Shown here in pieces: positions 30,869 to 41,387 of a stretch of 64,000 nucleotides of DNA. Each line of letters begins with the position of its first letter. Position 1 is the first letter of the stretch. The stretch covers positions 79,767-143,766 of the forward strand of contig JAQMWT010000099.1 in NCBI GenBank assembly GCA_029834535.1. The letters are read 5' to 3'. The notes below the pieces were generated by a model. That model saw only the letters and a list, made by a program, of their open reading frames with translations. It made no database searches and had not been told where the DNA came from. Origin of the DNA: Chrysophaeum taylorii (Eukaryota > Sar > Pelagophyceae > Pelagomonadales > Pelagomonadaceae). Position numbers and translations under genes: made by a program.

Positions 30869-31391
30869 ATGTTTGGCTGATGCGTCTACCTGAGCCTTAC
30901 CCTGATTCCGGGGACTCTACGACACACACCCCCCTTCTTACTAGAATCTTGCAGTCGACATTTAAAGACTCTACCCCACGAAACCACACACATCCTTCAC
31001 GCACCACACATACACACACCCCTCTTGGCAGTCGACCTTTAAAGACAAACTCTTAGCAGTCGACCTTTAAAGACAAACAAAGAGACGAACATTTGCCAAT
31101 TAGTAGTAAAGATCTGACTATTGACTCGACATTACCGCCTAGAGATTCCCAGTCTCTCGCGCCGAGGTCGACGACAAAGTCGCGTAGCCCAGTCTCAAAT
31201 CCTATGCAAAGTAGGCCATGCCATTCACGCATACATTCCACTTCCGGCACTCATCATTTCACCCTGTTGCAAAGTTAGTTCTGATCGCCAACTGGTAGCC
31301 GAATAGCCTGGCTCAAGCGCAAGCTGTGCACGTCCAGACGCTCGTCTATACTCCTTGCTATAAACGAACGATAGTCTAGCCATACGAGGGT
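30869..31391. other. Intergenic, repeats then nothing recognised
   Basis: 30950-31080 has three copies of GCAGTCGACATTTAAAGAC-like sequence, related to the spacer between Helitron copies A and B. The rest shows nothing. Confidence 0.45.
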
Positions 31392-31407
31392 GGTGTTGGA
31401 AAACACC
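31392..31407 (-). terminator. Histone 3' stem-loop of H2B
   Basis: Reverse strand GGTGTT-TTCC-AACACC, followed by ACCC, 35 bp after the stop. Confidence 0.85.
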
Positions 31408-31442
31408 GTTGATGTTGTGTGTGGGGACCCGGGGGTCGCTGC

Positions 31443-31796
31443 TCACGTTGACGAGGTGAACTTGGTGACGGCCTTTGTGCCCTCGGAGACAGCGTGCTTC
31501 GAGAGCTCGCCAGGAAGCATGAGGCGGACGGCAGTTTGGATCTCGCGAGACGAAAGCGTCTGCTTCTTGGAGTACCTCGACAGCTTGGATGCCTCGAGGG
31601 CGATGCGCTCGAAGATGTCGTTGATGAACGAATTCATGATCGACATGCCCTTCTTCGAGATGCCCGTGTCTGGATGGACTTGCTTGAGCACACGGTAGAT
31701 GTAGGTCGAGTACGACTCGACGCGCGCCTTCTTCTTCTTCCCCTCGGCGGCCTTCTTTGGGGCCTTGGCGGATTTTTTGGACGGAGTTTTGGCCAT
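31443..31796 (-). CDS. H2B: Histone H2B
   Basis: 117 residues from the ATG at 31796 ([15 protein letters not shown]); the in-frame extension upstream is not histone-like. The core is complete: [58 protein letters not shown] and a C-terminal helix with AVTKFTSS, which includes the ubiquitin-acceptor Lys. The N-terminal tail is short, as in algae. Confidence 0.97.
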   Translation of the reverse strand: MAKTPSKKSAKAPKKAAEGKKKKARVESYSTYIYRVLKQVHPDTGISKKGMSIMNSFINDIFERIALEASKLSRYSKKQTLSSREIQTAVRLMLPGELSKHAVSEGTKAVTKFTSST

Positions 31797-32516
31797 GATG
31801 TCGCTAGTGTTTGTCTGCGCTCGAGAACGATCAGGAGCGAGGATCAAAGAGCACAACAACAGCAACACTACTCGCCCAAAGATAATAAGGACGAAGGGAG
31901 TAGGCTTGGTGAGGGAACGCACCTGCTCGAAGTTTGGTTTTGTGTTTGCTCGTTAGGGTTGTTTTTAGCAACGCTTTTTATCAATCAACGGTTTCTTGTG
32001 GTGCTGCGAAGCGTGGCGCGCCAATATTGAGGACTCAAAAGCTCGGCCTACGTAATTTGAATACTTTCGTTAATGTACTCGCAATAACGGACTACCATCC
32101 ATCCAAAACGAAGCCCTTCGAACCAGGAACGGCGCATCGAGGCGGGCTGCGAGTCGAAGAGAGAGAGTGCGTACGCCGCCCCACGTCAGAATCGGATACT
32201 CTCGTGTATGACACGCCTCTAGTTACCTTCGTTCGCAGTCTTTTCGAGCAGCCGGCACAATGTCATCGCGGACTTGTGCTGCGGGATTTAGAGGATTCCA
32301 CTGTTCCACGCCCTCGAGGTGACAATACAATCGCAGGAAGATGAACACCCACCTGGACACCCAGAAATAGTAGTATCTTCCTTCGATGGTTCTGTCTATA
32401 TTCCTAACGTTTAAGGTCCTTATGTGCATCGCCAGAATTTCTGCCCTCGTCGGGCGTACATTTCAAATACGAACAAAACAAATTCACAAAGCATGATCGT
32501 AATCCGAAACGGGGGT
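31797..32516. other. Intergenic between H2B and H4
   Basis: Holds the H2B promoter (a GTTAGGGTTG telo-box-like string at about 31951) and otherwise no recognised feature. Confidence 0.45.
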
Positions 32517-32532
32517 GGTGTTCGAAAACACC
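32517..32532 (-). terminator. Histone 3' stem-loop of H4
   Basis: Reverse strand GGTGTT-TTCG-AACACC, followed by ACCC, about 57 bp after the stop. Confidence 0.85.
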
Positions 32533-32589
32533 GGTGGGTGGTGGTCGAAGCCGTGCGGCTTCTTGATGTTGAGACGACGACATTGCCGC

Positions 32590-33563
<974 letters not shown>

Positions 33564-33617
33564 GCCACTCAATTACCTCGTCGCCGAGCTATGACGACAA
33601 CCAAGCGACCCATCATC

Positions 33618-33633
33618 GGTGTTTCTTAACACC
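33618..33633 (+). terminator. Histone 3' stem-loop of H3
   Basis: GGTGTT-TCTT-AACACC followed by ACCC, about 55 bp after the stop. Confidence 0.85.
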
Positions 33634-33844
33634 ACCCAAGACGACGATATGTGCATTGCGCAAGCAAGCCTGTCCAATTAGAGTAGACCACGCTTATACA
33701 TGTTCGGATCGGTGTGATCCATTATCTGTGCATGTGCGTTATCATCAGGAACTTAACATCGCGGTGAACGTGTGTTTAGACGAGTGCCCTGTCGTTTGTT
33801 TCTGAAGCGAGACCTATGTAGGGTAAGGGTCAAGTAGTATCAAC

Positions 33845-34210
33845 ATGGCGTGGCGCGCGACGATATCGAGGCAACTCCACGAAATAAAGATTCTCATCTC
33901 AAACGGGAGCGATGGAATCAACGCCCCTGTCAAGAGTTTCCTCGTGAAAAACTATCATCATCTCAAGACGCTCAATCCTAAGTTTCCGTTTCTAATCCGG
34001 AGCTACAACGGTGATCCTGTACTCGTCGCGCGGTATGGATTTGGCGTTGAGGAAACCAAGTCGCTGACGGGGCTCGACGAAGCGCAGATCGAGGAGGCCT
34101 TCAAGGATCTCGTCAAGCTCGGCGACAAGTACCCGCGCGCCTGGCCGATCAGTGAGGACTTGCCTCCCGTGGTTGTCAACGCCATTTCCACCGACGTCGG
34201 TTTCGACTGA
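33845..34210 (+). CDS. NDUFA2: Mitochondrial complex I subunit NDUFA2 (B8)
   Basis: 121 residues. MAWRATISRQLHEIKILI, followed by VKSFLVKNYHHLKTLNPKFP and FLIRS, then ARYGFGVEETKSLTGL, match the L51/S25/CI-B8 domain with its thioredoxin-like fold. Established: this accessory subunit sits in the matrix arm of NADH:ubiquinone oxidoreductase. The 25-residue C-terminal extension (RAWPISEDLPPVVVNAIS) goes beyond the animal length. No separate presequence is visible, as usual for this subunit. Confidence 0.92.
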   Translation: MAWRATISRQLHEIKILISNGSDGINAPVKSFLVKNYHHLKTLNPKFPFLIRSYNGDPVLVARYGFGVEETKSLTGLDEAQIEEAFKDLVKLGDKYPRAWPISEDLPPVVVNAISTDVGFD

Positions 34211-34735
34211 GATCGGTTGGTCGAAGAGGATGCTATGATACGTCCAGTCTCCTTATTTTCGAGAAGTTGGTTTGTTGGTGCTTGGTCGCCGTGCGGGACT
34301 ACCTGCATTTTGCGAGGGACTGGAGAAGAAGAAGATTGTAAAAGGGGACTTTTTCTGAAAGGGGGCGGGGCAACACGCCTAAAAGACAGGCAGAGAGGAT
34401 GGGGAGGGACGAAGCGGCCGCCTTGGCTGGCGACTGGGGAGGGTTGGTAGGGGAGAAAACTTCAAGGAACGGAAAGGGAAAAGCTACAACTTTTTGATGC
34501 GGTCCGTTTGAAGCGGTATACTCCATCATCTCTGTTGATGAAATGATGATGGTGCGTGTTAGGGTAAGTATAATGTCATATGCCGGTACATGGTAGCGGA
34601 CACACACAGTACGAGGTACCGGCACCAATCTACCAACAATCTCTTTGAAATCTCTGGCGGAATTCGTAATCGCCCTCTCATTGGCTATAGCACGTCAGAA
34701 AAAAAAGGATTTGCCGCTTAGAGATAGGTAGATAG
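34211..34735. other. Intergenic, nothing recognised
   Basis: Downstream region of NDUFA2 and upstream region of the U-box gene. No open frame or repeat of note. Confidence 0.4.
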
Positions 34736-35449
34736 ATGACGGTCGAGGCAGAGGACTGCTCAATGTTGCGGTGCACTTCGCTGTGCGAGGGCGATGAGCT
34801 CGGGTACGTGTCTGGGATCGACGACAACGACATCCCCGAAGAATATTTGTGCGTGATCACGCAGAGCGTGATGAAGGATCCAGTAGTGCTGCTGACCGAG
34901 GCGGGGTGCTCGTACGAGCGTCGTGCCCTCGAGCGGTGGCTCGACGAACACCCGAGGCGCGACCCGCTCACCAACAAGGACTACCCGCACAAGCTCAAGT
35001 TTGGGCCGAACAGGTCGCTCAAGGTGACTATCGATAGATGGCGGAGGATGTCGTACCGGCGCAAGGTGGCGCCCGCGGCCAATAGACGTGCCGAAATCGA
35101 GGCGAGTGCGCGCCAGGACAAGCTACGCGAAATCTTGGATACGCCCCGCCGCCGCCGCTTGCGCCGCGGCAAGCAGTCGTCGCGCGCGGTCTCGCGCCCG
35201 TTGCGCGTCGAATCGCAGAGCGCGGCACGCTATCGAGCCGTGCTTATCGCCAACATGAGCGTGCCCGACGGGCCTACCAGGCGCCGTTCCTTTTTGGCCT
35301 CCTCGAGGTTCCGCGGCTGCTGTTTTACCGAGGCCGCGGTGCCTGAGCAGCATGCCGTCATGTGCTTGTCGACGTCGTCGTGGTGGGAGGCCATCGACCT
35401 CTGGGGAGGGGGGGCGGTCCGAGACTTCCCACCGCGAGTCTCCGTGTAG
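34736..35449 (+). CDS. U-box domain protein, probable E3 ubiquitin ligase
   Basis: 237 residues. Residues 33-103 form a U-box: IPEEYLCVITQSVMKDPVVL, then CSYERRALERWLDEH and DPLTNKDYPHKLKFGPNRSL followed by KVTIDRWR. U-boxes recruit E2 enzymes without zinc. After it comes a basic Arg-rich helix (about 108-170) and a tail with no recognised substrate-binding domain (no ARM, TPR or WD repeats), so the target is unknown. No introns. Confidence 0.85.
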   Translation: MTVEAEDCSMLRCTSLCEGDELGYVSGIDDNDIPEEYLCVITQSVMKDPVVLLTEAGCSYERRALERWLDEHPRRDPLTNKDYPHKLKFGPNRSLKVTIDRWRRMSYRRKVAPAANRRAEIEASARQDKLREILDTPRRRRLRRGKQSSRAVSRPLRVESQSAARYRAVLIANMSVPDGPTRRRSFLASSRFRGCCFTEAAVPEQHAVMCLSTSSWWEAIDLWGGGAVRDFPPRVSV

Positions 35450-36282
35450 GATATGAGAGAGGCTTACTTACTATTTAACTCGACGCGAGCCATATGCATG
35501 GGACGTGCACTAATCCCAGCGCCAATGCAGAGTTATTTAGGGGGGTGTGTGAGTAACGGGGATATAATCTTATTTCTTGTTGAGCGAGGGAGTACCAGAA
35601 TGTTGAATGAGTGTCTTTTTGAGACCACGGCCGTACGTGACTTCTGGGTCCCGCCGCGGGATCGTTTGGAGGCGCACCAGGAGGTGAGCATCTTCCGAGG
35701 GAGAGAGGTAATGCCTTAGCATAGGGGCAAACCTGTGGCCTGCCCAGCGAAGTTGTCGACGAGAAATGTAGATGGCTATTATAGTCTCCTGGCCGAGGCG
35801 CTGGAGGAGAGTTGAAGTTTTGATATGGTGTGGTCTGGCGACGTGTAACGCGGCACATAGTCGCGCGTGCGCACTGTGCGTGAAAGCATCGTAAGCGATT
35901 GTAGACAACCTCGGTGGGACCATGATTCCGCACCGAGTGGGGGGAGGACGAGGATGAGACCGACGTCGTTTGGCTCGGGCAGAGACGTATCTCGTGGCAA
36001 AAACGTAGTGACGGAGCGCACCGAAAGCCGCTGCCTCCTTATTCAGACGAGATTCAATGCCCGCCGAGTCACTGCAGTTGCGAGGAGAGTACACAACCTA
36101 CAGGTATTCGAATTTTTGCCACCACGGGGATATGACGGCCGTCACCTACGTCTAGGTCGGAGAGGCCGGCACCATCGTAGATTGTCGGGTCATCGTAGAG
36201 AATGCCTAACTAAGGACGACAAATCCCCAAGCTGCTCTGCTCCGATAAAAATATTATGAGAGACGATAACTTATAATTATTG
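35450..36282. other. Intergenic, nothing recognised
   Basis: Open frames on both strands overlap each other and have no coding character. No repeat family of the window is present. Confidence 0.45.
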
Positions 36283-37614
36283 TTACGTCCGGAGAGGCGC
36301 GATTGCCTTTGGGACGAGCATGTGAGAGACGCGCGATTTGATATCGGCCATCGAGGTGCCGCACGCGCCTCGAACGGTCGATTTTCGCGAGCCTAAGCGC
36401 GCGTAACTAACGTAGGGGGGCTTGTGGATGACGGTGACGTTCGGGAGGGCCGCGGCGATGCGGTCGGCGGTCGGGAAGAGAGTCCCTTTCGTCAGGAAAC
36501 CGCGCGTCGCGGCGAGGGTGGGCCAGAGGCAAAAGGTCGAGGGCTGGCAGATGGTGGCCGTTGGCGCGAGAGCGAGGCGCGCCCAAGAGGCGATGAGTTT
36601 GTCGTTGGAGTGGATCCGAATCCGCGCTCGCGGGCGGAGTCTCGCGAGCGTCTTCTTGAGGGTGCGGACGATGTGGTCGCACTGGCACGAGCACATGAAT
36701 GCCCCGTGAGCCGTGGCCGTCTCGGCAGGCGAGGGCGCATTCCGACGGCAGTAATGGTCATACGGTTGGGTGACGATGCCGATAGTGACGTTTTTGTCCG
36801 CGGGCACCAGCTCGGCGATCGCACCGAACGGTAGCAACCCGTACTGGGCGTGGAGCTGCGCGAGCGTATCGCCGCACCTGAGATGTACGGCGACGTCGTC
36901 AAAATCCGAAAAGCGGCCCTCGGCCCACGCGCGGAGGGCGGCGCGGATTTCGGCGCTCGCCTCTGGTAGCGCGGGGAGCCACGCGTTGGAAAGGTGGATG
37001 AAGTGGTCGCGGCCCGCACACATGACCGATGCTGCATCGGCGTAGGATGTTTTGCGCGTCGTCGGGACCGCGACGGCGGGGAGCCAGCTGATGATCTGGT
37101 CGGGGCAGGCGTGGAGGTCCCGGAGCAGGATAAACGAAGCACCGGCGGCCTTGGCGGCCGCTCGTGCAACCCAATAGTACCCGAGGGTGTTGCCGAGCGA
37201 GCCGCGGCTCACGTCCTCGCAGCAGCTGGTCGACGACGATGATGATTTGGGCGGCTCTTCGCACTCGTGCCACCGATAGAACACCGCGGGGAGCGACAGG
37301 TTGAGTTTGCGCGCGAGCGCGACGTGCGCGGGGGCGCCGTGTCTTAGCCCCTCGCAGCTTTTCTCCTTGGTGGGCCTACACGGAATGGCGCCGCTCAGCT
37401 CGGGCCACAACAGAATCGCGCGGCGACGCGCTTCGTCCAGGGCGAAAACGAGTTGGCTGCCGTTGTTGTTGCCCTGGTAGCAGACCAGCGGATTGACGAC
37501 GTTCGACGCGTTGGCGCGCTCGGCGCATATTCGAGGAGACGGAAATCTCCTTGTCGTCCTCACGGCGACGACGACGACACCACCCGCGAAGAGCTCGAGT
37601 AGTACTATGTGCAT
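36283..37614 (-). CDS. Fucosyltransferase-like type II membrane glycosyltransferase
   Basis: 443 residues. The N-terminus MHIVLLELFAGGVVVVAV is a short signal-anchor. FDDVAVHLRCGDTL (about 238-251) has the H-x-R-x-GD motif of the GT-B superfamily that includes O-fucosyltransferases and alpha-1,6-fucosyltransferases, where the Arg contacts GDP-fucose. Later parts are IGIVTQPYDHYCRR, RIRIHSNDKLIASWARLALA and CQPSTFCLWPTLA, plausible nucleotide-sugar-binding loops. Several paired Cys fit a Golgi lumen location. Donor and acceptor are not shown by the sequence. It is divergent from a GT61-like gene, with 85 bp between start codons. Confidence 0.6.
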   Translation of the reverse strand: MHIVLLELFAGGVVVVAVRTTRRFPSPRICAERANASNVVNPLVCYQGNNNGSQLVFALDEARRRAILLWPELSGAIPCRPTKEKSCEGLRHGAPAHVALARKLNLSLPAVFYRWHECEEPPKSSSSSTSCCEDVSRGSLGNTLGYYWVARAAAKAAGASFILLRDLHACPDQIISWLPAVAVPTTRKTSYADAASVMCAGRDHFIHLSNAWLPALPEASAEIRAALRAWAEGRFSDFDDVAVHLRCGDTLAQLHAQYGLLPFGAIAELVPADKNVTIGIVTQPYDHYCRRNAPSPAETATAHGAFMCSCQCDHIVRTLKKTLARLRPRARIRIHSNDKLIASWARLALAPTATICQPSTFCLWPTLAATRGFLTKGTLFPTADRIAAALPNVTVIHKPPYVSYARLGSRKSTVRGACGTSMADIKSRVSHMLVPKAIAPLRT

Positions 37615-37699
37615 GGAGACTTACCTACGTGGCGGCGGCGGCGGCGGCACATAGGTAGTAAAAATTGTTGTTGTTGTTACATAATATTAATGCCCGAAA

Positions 37700-39097
37700 A
37701 TGTGGCGTTGGCTGGTCGTGGAGGCGGCGTCGGTTGCGTCGGTGCGGAGGAGCGGCAGTTACGGCGCCGGAAGCTGGGCGATCCGCCACGGACCGACGAT
37801 CGATTTGTTCAACGTGTCGTTGCGCCAAGGCAAAGTGGTCGCGTATGGACCCTTGTCCCAGGAGAGCCGGGATGCGCTTAGCGCCGTCAGCTTCAAGCTC
37901 GAGGCCAAGATGGTCGCGTCGCAGCCGCACTTGCCGACCGTACCGATCGTGGAGACCACAAACGAGGGAACGTGCGGGCGGGCGACCATGCACGTTTTCT
38001 TCGTGAGTCCGTGGGATTGGTCGAACGCGTGGCATTTTGCCAACGACGCTATCTCGCTCGCGCACCACCTCCAGACGACGCCATTCCGACAGGAACCCGC
38101 GGCGCTCCGGGTGTTCGAGTCGCCGAAGAAAAAGAAGAGTCCCATCAGCCTCGCGGCCATCGTGGTGCGCGCGCTCTTCGGAACGAACGTCGGCGACGCG
38201 AGTAGGATGCTCAAACAACGATCGACGCCGTGCCTCAACGTGCACTGGGGCGTCGGCGCGCGGCTTATCGGGCCCGTCGATGGCGGGGGTTTCGTCGAGG
38301 AGCGTCGCGCGGCCGCCGACGCGCTCCGCGACGCCGTCTTGAAAGAGTGCGGCGGGGGCCCTGGCACGAGTTTTTCGACGAGGGCGCTCTTCGTCGAGCG
38401 TTCGTGCGGCGGGAACGGGGCCTCTGCCGCGCGTTGCCTGTCAAAACCCGCTACTGCGCGGCTCCGAGCCGCGTTCAAGGAGCGCGGCGTCGACCTCGAG
38501 CCGTGTTGCGACGACTGGACAGACGCGTGCGGCGTCGTTCGGAGATTTTCGGCCGCCGACCTAGTCGTCGGCATGCACGGCGCGGGCCTCGCGAACGCCC
38601 TATTCGCCCCCAATCATTTCGTTCTCGTCGAGCTCCACGGCGGCTACGGCGCCTCCCTAGACCTCTTTCGCAAGATTAGCCAGGCGCGGCGCGGCGGCTA
38701 CGTGTCGGTCGCGACGCAGGGTGGTGGTGGTGCGGAGGAGCGCGGCGCGAGCCTCGACGCGAATCGCTCGACGCGCGTCGCCGCCTGCGCCGTCGCGCTC
38801 TGGGAGCAGCAGGACTCTGGGGCAACGGGGAAATTGTGCGGCGTCCTCGGACCAGCGCGAGTAGAGCCGCACTGGGACACCGCGCCCCTCGGGACCATGA
38901 AACCCCTGCGCGGTTTTCCTGAAGACCCCCGCGGAATCGACGGCGCGGCACCCGTCGGTCACGACGTCGACTGCGTCTCTCCGCGGGCCAACGTCTACAC
39001 GTGCCCCGAGGCCGTCGGCCAGAAGCCGTGCTGCGCCACCGCGGGGGAATGCCCGCCCCACCCCCCGTACTTGCCGTGCCACAGCCGCATCACGTAA
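37700..39097 (+). CDS. GT61-family glycosyltransferase
   Basis: 465 residues. The signature ADLVVGMHGAGLANALFAPN followed by VLVELHG (about 286-313) is the conserved block of GT61 (xylosyltransferases, EOGT-type GlcNAc transferases). The N-terminal half has WDWSNAWHFANDAISLAHHL, typical of the family. There is no long membrane anchor at the chosen ATG, so an upstream exon or a soluble lumenal form is possible. The C-terminal Cys-rich segment (CVSPRANVYTCPEAVGQKPC) is extra. The stop lies 13 bp before a retroposon target site. Confidence 0.8.
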   Translation: MWRWLVVEAASVASVRRSGSYGAGSWAIRHGPTIDLFNVSLRQGKVVAYGPLSQESRDALSAVSFKLEAKMVASQPHLPTVPIVETTNEGTCGRATMHVFFVSPWDWSNAWHFANDAISLAHHLQTTPFRQEPAALRVFESPKKKKSPISLAAIVVRALFGTNVGDASRMLKQRSTPCLNVHWGVGARLIGPVDGGGFVEERRAAADALRDAVLKECGGGPGTSFSTRALFVERSCGGNGASAARCLSKPATARLRAAFKERGVDLEPCCDDWTDACGVVRRFSAADLVVGMHGAGLANALFAPNHFVLVELHGGYGASLDLFRKISQARRGGYVSVATQGGGGAEERGASLDANRSTRVAACAVALWEQQDSGATGKLCGVLGPARVEPHWDTAPLGTMKPLRGFPEDPRGIDGAAPVGHDVDCVSPRANVYTCPEAVGQKPCCATAGECPPHPPYLPCHSRIT

Positions 39098-39109
39098 TTG
39101 TATATTTAC

Positions 39110-39430
39110 TTATCCGAATTCCGAATCCGGCGTAGGTTGGCACCTATTCGCCTCTCGCCGAGTCTCGGGCGGGCCGGTTGGCAGCCGGAACGTTCGCAGT
39201 GGGACGGGGTATGACCGGGGGGCGCAGACGGAAGGTTATCGACGAGTTGGTTGTCAGTCACATCGCGGTCTCCTCGTCGCATGGCGACAAGCGTGATGAT
39301 CACTCTCCGCCGACCCACCTTTCGGCGCCCCTCGTCTACAGGCCCGTGATTCCGGACTGGCTCCTGTCGGTCCGGCCTGGCTCCCATGCTCGGGAGAGGT
39401 CTGAAGTTAGTTAGTTAGTTATCCGAATTC
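39110..39430 (+). mobile_element. Short TTAG-tailed retroposon (SINE-like) with 12-bp TSD
   Basis: 39122-39418 is a 297-bp insertion flanked by TTATCCGAATTC at 39110-39121 and 39419-39430. It ends in GAAGTTAGTTAGTTAG. Its last 75 bp (GGCCTGGCTCCCATGCTCGG and following) match a second copy at about 57577-57653 that ends in the same tail. There is no coding capacity; an internal Pol III promoter was not identified with confidence. The right boundary overlaps the last codons of the neighbouring oxygenase gene. Confidence 0.75.
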
Positions 39431-41028
39431 GTCGCCACCAGGACCCCCGCCTGGTAGAGGGCGTCCGCGAGGCCGACCCTGTCGTCGAGGTCGGGCAGCG
39501 GGAGGGAGTGGACGACGACGGGGCGCGCGGGATGGGCGTCGAGGAGTCGCTCGATGGCCGGGCCGTCGTCGAGGTCAAACTCGAGACACGCGACGGGCTG
39601 CTTGCGGTGCGCGGTCGAATTCTCGCAGGCGTGGTACACGAGGGCCTTGTCGCCGTCGACGACGAGGCGCGCGAGGCGACGCCCAGCAGGGTGCAGGAGC
39701 GTCGTGGCCGAGATCGGCACCTTCTTCCTGCTGCGACTCGGCGGCTGGCGCTCGGCGACGAAGCGAGCTGCCATGTCGTCGGCGGCGTCGTCGGGGTCGA
39801 CGCGAGCGAGGACGCCGTCCAGAAGCTTCGCGAGGGTTGCGCGAAACCGAGCCCTCCGCTTCGCCCTCTCCATTTGGCCGCGCGGTAACTCCGGATCGAT
39901 GACGACGGCGGCGACGAGGTCGTCGTCGTCGGCAGTTTCGTCGCCGTCGCCGTCGTCGGCCGTTTCCCCGTCGTCGTCGTCGCGGTGCTGGACTCCAAAT
40001 AAATGAAAGCAATCGCGCGGGAGGGAGGCGCGCAGCGCCGGGTCCTCCGCGGCCGCCCTGTTCAAGGCCGTGCCGAGGACGCGCTCGATAAAGTCGGCCC
40101 AGCAGTTCTCTCGGTGCGTCGACACCGTGAGGTGGAGCGACCGCGACTCCGAGCACCTCGCCTCGTGCGCGAATCCGCGCGGCATGTAGAGCATGTCGCC
40201 GCGCGAGAGGACGCCGTCGAAGACGAGGTCGTAGCCCTCTGCGATGGCCCCGAAATCCTCCGAGCTGACCCGCGGCAGCGCGCGGTCCTTGGTAGTCGGA
40301 GCAAACACTTTCCACCGCTTGTCGCCCTCGACCTGCAGCACGAAAGCGTCGACGTCGTCGAAATGCGGCGCGAAACCCTGGGCGTGTGGCGGCGTCAGGT
40401 ACGCGTTCGCGCTCACCGTCGCCCCAAACTCGTCCTCGAGCGCTTCACACAACGCGTGCACGCTTCTCACCCGTTCCTGGGGCGTCCGCAGCCTCAAAGA
40501 AGCGCCCGTCTCGAACTCTAGCCGTGCGACCGACGCCTCGCACCGTCCGGTCCCCACGTTCGAGCGCTTCCCGTCCTCGAATCGCGTCACGTCCACGTCC
40601 ACGCCGTGTTCGAGCTCGTGCGCCTCGAGGGCCACCCACACGTCGCGCTCCGAAATCCAGCCGTCGACGTGTTTCGGAGACCTTCCGCGCAACACCAGCG
40701 CCCGCTGCTCAAAATACGTCGCGTAAAAGTCGGCCACCGACACCGGCTCGAGCAGCGCCGCGAAAACCTTGCGGGCGCGCACGTCGCTGTCGAGCGTCCC
40801 CGACCGATACACAGCATCTCCCACGCTCAGCCTCGACACCCCCGACCCCTCAACGACTGTCTTCGTCGCTTCCTCCTCTTCTTCCTCCTCCTCAGTATCC
40901 TTCGCTTCCGACGGCGGCGGCGGAGCAACTTTTTCTTCGCGCTTTCGCTTCTTCGCTGGCTCAACAACAACTACCGGGCTCAGCAGGCGCTTCTTCTTCT
41001 TCTTTCTCTTCTTTTTGTCGTCCTCCAT
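39415..41028 (-). CDS. RIOX1: JmjC ribosomal oxygenase (NO66/MINA53 type)
   Basis: 537 residues. A Lys-rich nuclear/nucleolar N-terminus and acidic stretch precede the JmjC domain. The Fe(II) ligands are visible as H222-x-D224 in FAPHFDDVDAFVLQVEG and the distal His288 in MLYMPRGFAHEA; a Lys in GDKRWKVF fits 2-oxoglutarate binding. The C-terminal winged-helix-like part follows. Established: RIOX proteins hydroxylate histidines of ribosomal proteins uL2 or uL15; demethylase activity is debated. RIOX1 versus RIOX2 is not settled. The last codon and stop were created by a retroposon insertion (pre-insertion AAG TAA, now AAC TAA). Confidence 0.88.
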   Translation of the reverse strand: MEDDKKKRKKKKKRLLSPVVVVEPAKKRKREEKVAPPPPSEAKDTEEEEEEEEATKTVVEGSGVSRLSVGDAVYRSGTLDSDVRARKVFAALLEPVSVADFYATYFEQRALVLRGRSPKHVDGWISERDVWVALEAHELEHGVDVDVTRFEDGKRSNVGTGRCEASVARLEFETGASLRLRTPQERVRSVHALCEALEDEFGATVSANAYLTPPHAQGFAPHFDDVDAFVLQVEGDKRWKVFAPTTKDRALPRVSSEDFGAIAEGYDLVFDGVLSRGDMLYMPRGFAHEARCSESRSLHLTVSTHRENCWADFIERVLGTALNRAAAEDPALRASLPRDCFHLFGVQHRDDDDGETADDGDGDETADDDDLVAAVVIDPELPRGQMERAKRRARFRATLAKLLDGVLARVDPDDAADDMAARFVAERQPPSRSRKKVPISATTLLHPAGRRLARLVVDGDKALVYHACENSTAHRKQPVACLEFDLDDGPAIERLLDAHPARPVVVHSLPLPDLDDRVGLADALYQAGVLVATNSDN

Positions 41029-41387
41029 AATAATATCGCTCCTCGCGGGGTGTTTAAAGGGAGGGGTTCACTCAAAGGTAAGTAAATAAAAAAAATAAAA
41101 TAAATAAATAATAAAATAAAATGAAAACGAAATAGAAATAAATAAATAATAAATAAATAAATAAGTGTCGCTTATTTCCTTCTTGGTTTTGTAGGAAAAC
41201 TTTGACACCACGTCAGTATTCAACCATAACAGGATGTAGGCTTGCCACAGGAGGATCGGTAGTTGCCTTTCGCGGGCTTCCGGACACAACTGTAGTGAGG
41301 AAGAAGCGCGGCGCTGGAGAACTAGAGCTTGTCACGACCGACCGACGCCCCGATCACGTACGTCGTATATAGAGAAATCACTCTATC

